From assembly GCA_038234785.1 (NCBI GenBank), contig JBBQTC010000036.1:1-41004 (forward strand): 41,004 bases of DNA, written 5' to 3'. The position numbers and the translations under genes are program-made. Positions 39,629-41,004 of this stretch are shown here, in pieces (the stretch's first letter is position 1; each line of letters begins with the position of its first letter). The stretch comes from UBA668 sp038234785. GTDB taxonomy: Bacteria > Actinomycetota > Acidimicrobiia > Acidimicrobiales > Ilumatobacteraceae. The notes under the pieces are model-generated. The model worked only from the letters and a program-made list of their open reading frames with translations. It did no database searches and was not told the origin of the DNA.

Positions 39629-41004
39629 GTGACGAACAACGGCGACGCAACGGTCATCAACGACCGCTACGAGGTGCACAAGCGCATCGGACGCGGCGGC
39701 ATGGCCGACGTCTTCTCGGCACGCGATCTGCTGCTCGACCGCCAAGTGGCGATCAAGGTGCTGTTCCCCGAGTTCGCCACCGACGACAACTTCGTCGAAC
39801 GCTTCCGCCGCGAGGCGCAGTCCGCTGCCAACCTCAGCCACCCGAACATCGTCAACGTCTACGACTGGGGCAAGTACGAGGGCACCTACTTCATCGCGAG
39901 GGAGGAGGTGCAGGGCCGCACGCTCGCCGACGTCCTCAAGACCAACGGTCAACTCACGTCCAAGCAGGCCGCCGAGATCGCCAGCGAGGTCGCTGCTGCC
40001 CTCGGCTTCGCGCACGAGAAGGGCACCGCACACCGCGACATCAAGCCGGCGAACATCCTGATCGGCAAGAACGGCCAGGTGAAGGTCGCCGACTTCGGCA
40101 TCGCCCGCGCGATGAACGCTCCGACCGAGTCGGCACTCACCCAGGTCGGTTCCGTCATGGGGACGGCCACGTATTTCTCGCCGGAACAGGCCCAGGGCGC
40201 CCAGCCCGATCCGCGCAGCGACCTCTACTCGCTCGGCATCGTGATGTACGAGATGGTTGCGGGCCGTGCGCCCTTCACCGGCGACAACCCGGTGAGCATC
40301 GCGTACAAGCAGGTCCACGACGCACCTCAACCGCTCGTGCAGATCGTCGCCGACGTGCCCAAGGCCTACGAGGCGATGGTCGCCAAGCTGCTGGCCAAGG
40401 ACCCCAAGGTCCGGTACCCGAGCGCCGGTGCGCTGCGCGACGACCTGCGGCGGTTCCGCAACGACGAACCCGTTCAGGCGCTCGTCGCCGCAGCGAGCAA
40501 GGCGCGACCTGCGGCGCCGGTCGACGCACCGTCTGCCGGAGCGGCGTACGCCGCGACCATGGCGCAAGGGACGATGCCGCCGAGCAACGTGGCGCCCGTC
40601 AACCCCCAGGCTTCGGCCGTGCCGTCGACCGGCATGTACGAGGCCGGCTACCCGACCGGGTCGTCGGCCGAAGCCGCCTACTACGACACGGGCGGCTCAC
40701 GCACCGGCTGGTACGCCCTCGCCGCCTTCCTCGCGTTGATCGGACTCGTCGCGGGCGGCGTGCTGCTGTTCCAGGCGTTGAACACCGACGACGCCGACGC
40801 ACCTCCGGAACAGTTGACGCTTGCGAACTACGTCGGGCGATCCCTCGAAACGACCACCGCCGAACTCGACGCACAGGGGCTCAACTTCCGGACCGAGGCC
40901 GAACCGAACGCCTCTGTGGCGCCGAACTTCGTGCACCGGACCGACCCCGTGGCCGGAACCGTCGTGCTGGAGGACGCCGAGATCATCGTCTACTTCAACC
41001 CGAC
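39629..41004 (+). CDS. pknB: PASTA-domain Ser/Thr protein kinase, PknB-like (partial at window end)
   Basis: The frame runs from GTG 39629 to the window edge (458 codons) with no stop. The kinase domain (about 10-280) has RIGRGGMADVFSARD, VAIK (Lys43), REAQSAANLSHPNIV, AHRDIKPANIL (Asp137), ADFGIARAM (Asp155), GTATYFSPEQAQG and DLYSLGIVMYEMV. The activation loop contains Thr residues suitable for autophosphorylation. The hinge reads IAREEVQGRTL, where the adjacent fragment has AMEYVQGRTL. A Pro/Ala linker follows. The membrane helix spans about 361-383 (GWYALAAFLALIGLVAGGVLL). At least one PASTA repeat lies outside (LTLANYVGRSLETTTAELDAQGL). PASTA domains bind muropeptides or lipid II, so this kinase should couple wall state to growth. 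Confidence 0.95.
   Translation, partial: MTNNGDATVINDRYEVHKRIGRGGMADVFSARDLLLDRQVAIKVLFPEFATDDNFVERFRREAQSAANLSHPNIVNVYDWGKYEGTYFIAREEVQGRTLADVLKTNGQLTSKQAAEIASEVAAALGFAHEKGTAHRDIKPANILIGKNGQVKVADFGIARAMNAPTESALTQVGSVMGTATYFSPEQAQGAQPDPRSDLYSLGIVMYEMVAGRAPFTGDNPVSIAYKQVHDAPQPLVQIVADVPKAYEAMVAKLLAKDPKVRYPSAGALRDDLRRFRNDEPVQALVAAASKARPAAPVDAPSAGAAYAATMAQGTMPPSNVAPVNPQASAVPSTGMYEAGYPTGSSAEAAYYDTGGSRTGWYALAAFLALIGLVAGGVLLFQALNTDDADAPPEQLTLANYVGRSLETTTAELDAQGLNFRTEAEPNASVAPNFVHRTDPVAGTVVLEDAEIIVYFNP

Overview
The window is GC-rich, dense with genes, and reads as actinobacterial chromosome. The strongest marker is the cell-wall signalling cluster fhaA-fhaB-pstP-rodA-pbpA-pknB at the right end. Mycothiol-era DUF664/DinB proteins, a DUF2510 protein, a ZAS-type anti-sigma factor and many leaderless TANNNT promoters agree with this. 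Thr-rich linkers on exported proteins and the overall gene mix suggest Acidimicrobiia (Ilumatobacter-like). That placement is an impression, not a database result.

Left part (1-4752): a probable integrated island. A tyrosine recombinase gene starts about 180 bases beyond the 3' end of a tRNA-Ser(UGA) gene, with phased 9-bp repeats just upstream of it. Beyond it lie two DinB/DUF664 enzymes and a large phospholipase-D/SF2-helicase fusion that runs off the left edge. The distal end of the island is outside the window.

Middle part (4783-33872): core and accessory genes in short operons. They are a Thr-rich lipoprotein; pheA (prephenate dehydratase) divergent from larB-larC (nickel-pincer cofactor synthesis, LarC with a long His-Asp run); a DsbB/membrane thioredoxin pair; a rhodanese coupled to an ABC exporter; a DUF2510 protein; a metallo-beta-lactamase-Rieske fusion; an L,D-transpeptidase coupled to a GH2 beta-galactosidase; gluQ with a 2OG-Fe(II) oxygenase; a membrane GGDEF-EAL protein with a degraded EAL domain; a zinc-ribbon membrane protein; a PfkB kinase behind a GH13 relic; a single-EF-hand protein and a YqeY protein; an acyl-CoA dehydrogenase; an OafA-type acyltransferase-SGNH protein; a UBP zinc finger; a DUF2892 protein; an ECF sigma/anti-sigma pair; a large lipoprotein; and tRNA-Leu(CAG) with a shared terminator.

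Right part (33988-41004): the growth and division signalling operon. Two FHA proteins, a PP2C phosphatase, a SEDS polymerase, a class B PBP and a PASTA Ser/Thr kinase (cut by the window edge) lie on one strand with overlapping or near-touching ends. Where mycobacteria carry pknA there is only a 113-residue kinase N-lobe, about four-fifths identical to the start of the pknB-like kinase beside it.

The points most worth following are the truncated kinase N-lobe, the helically phased repeats at the integrase, the 40-base near-palindrome at 26548-26587, the doubly deleted GH13 relic still in frame before a kinase gene, and the shared leaderless promoter architecture.
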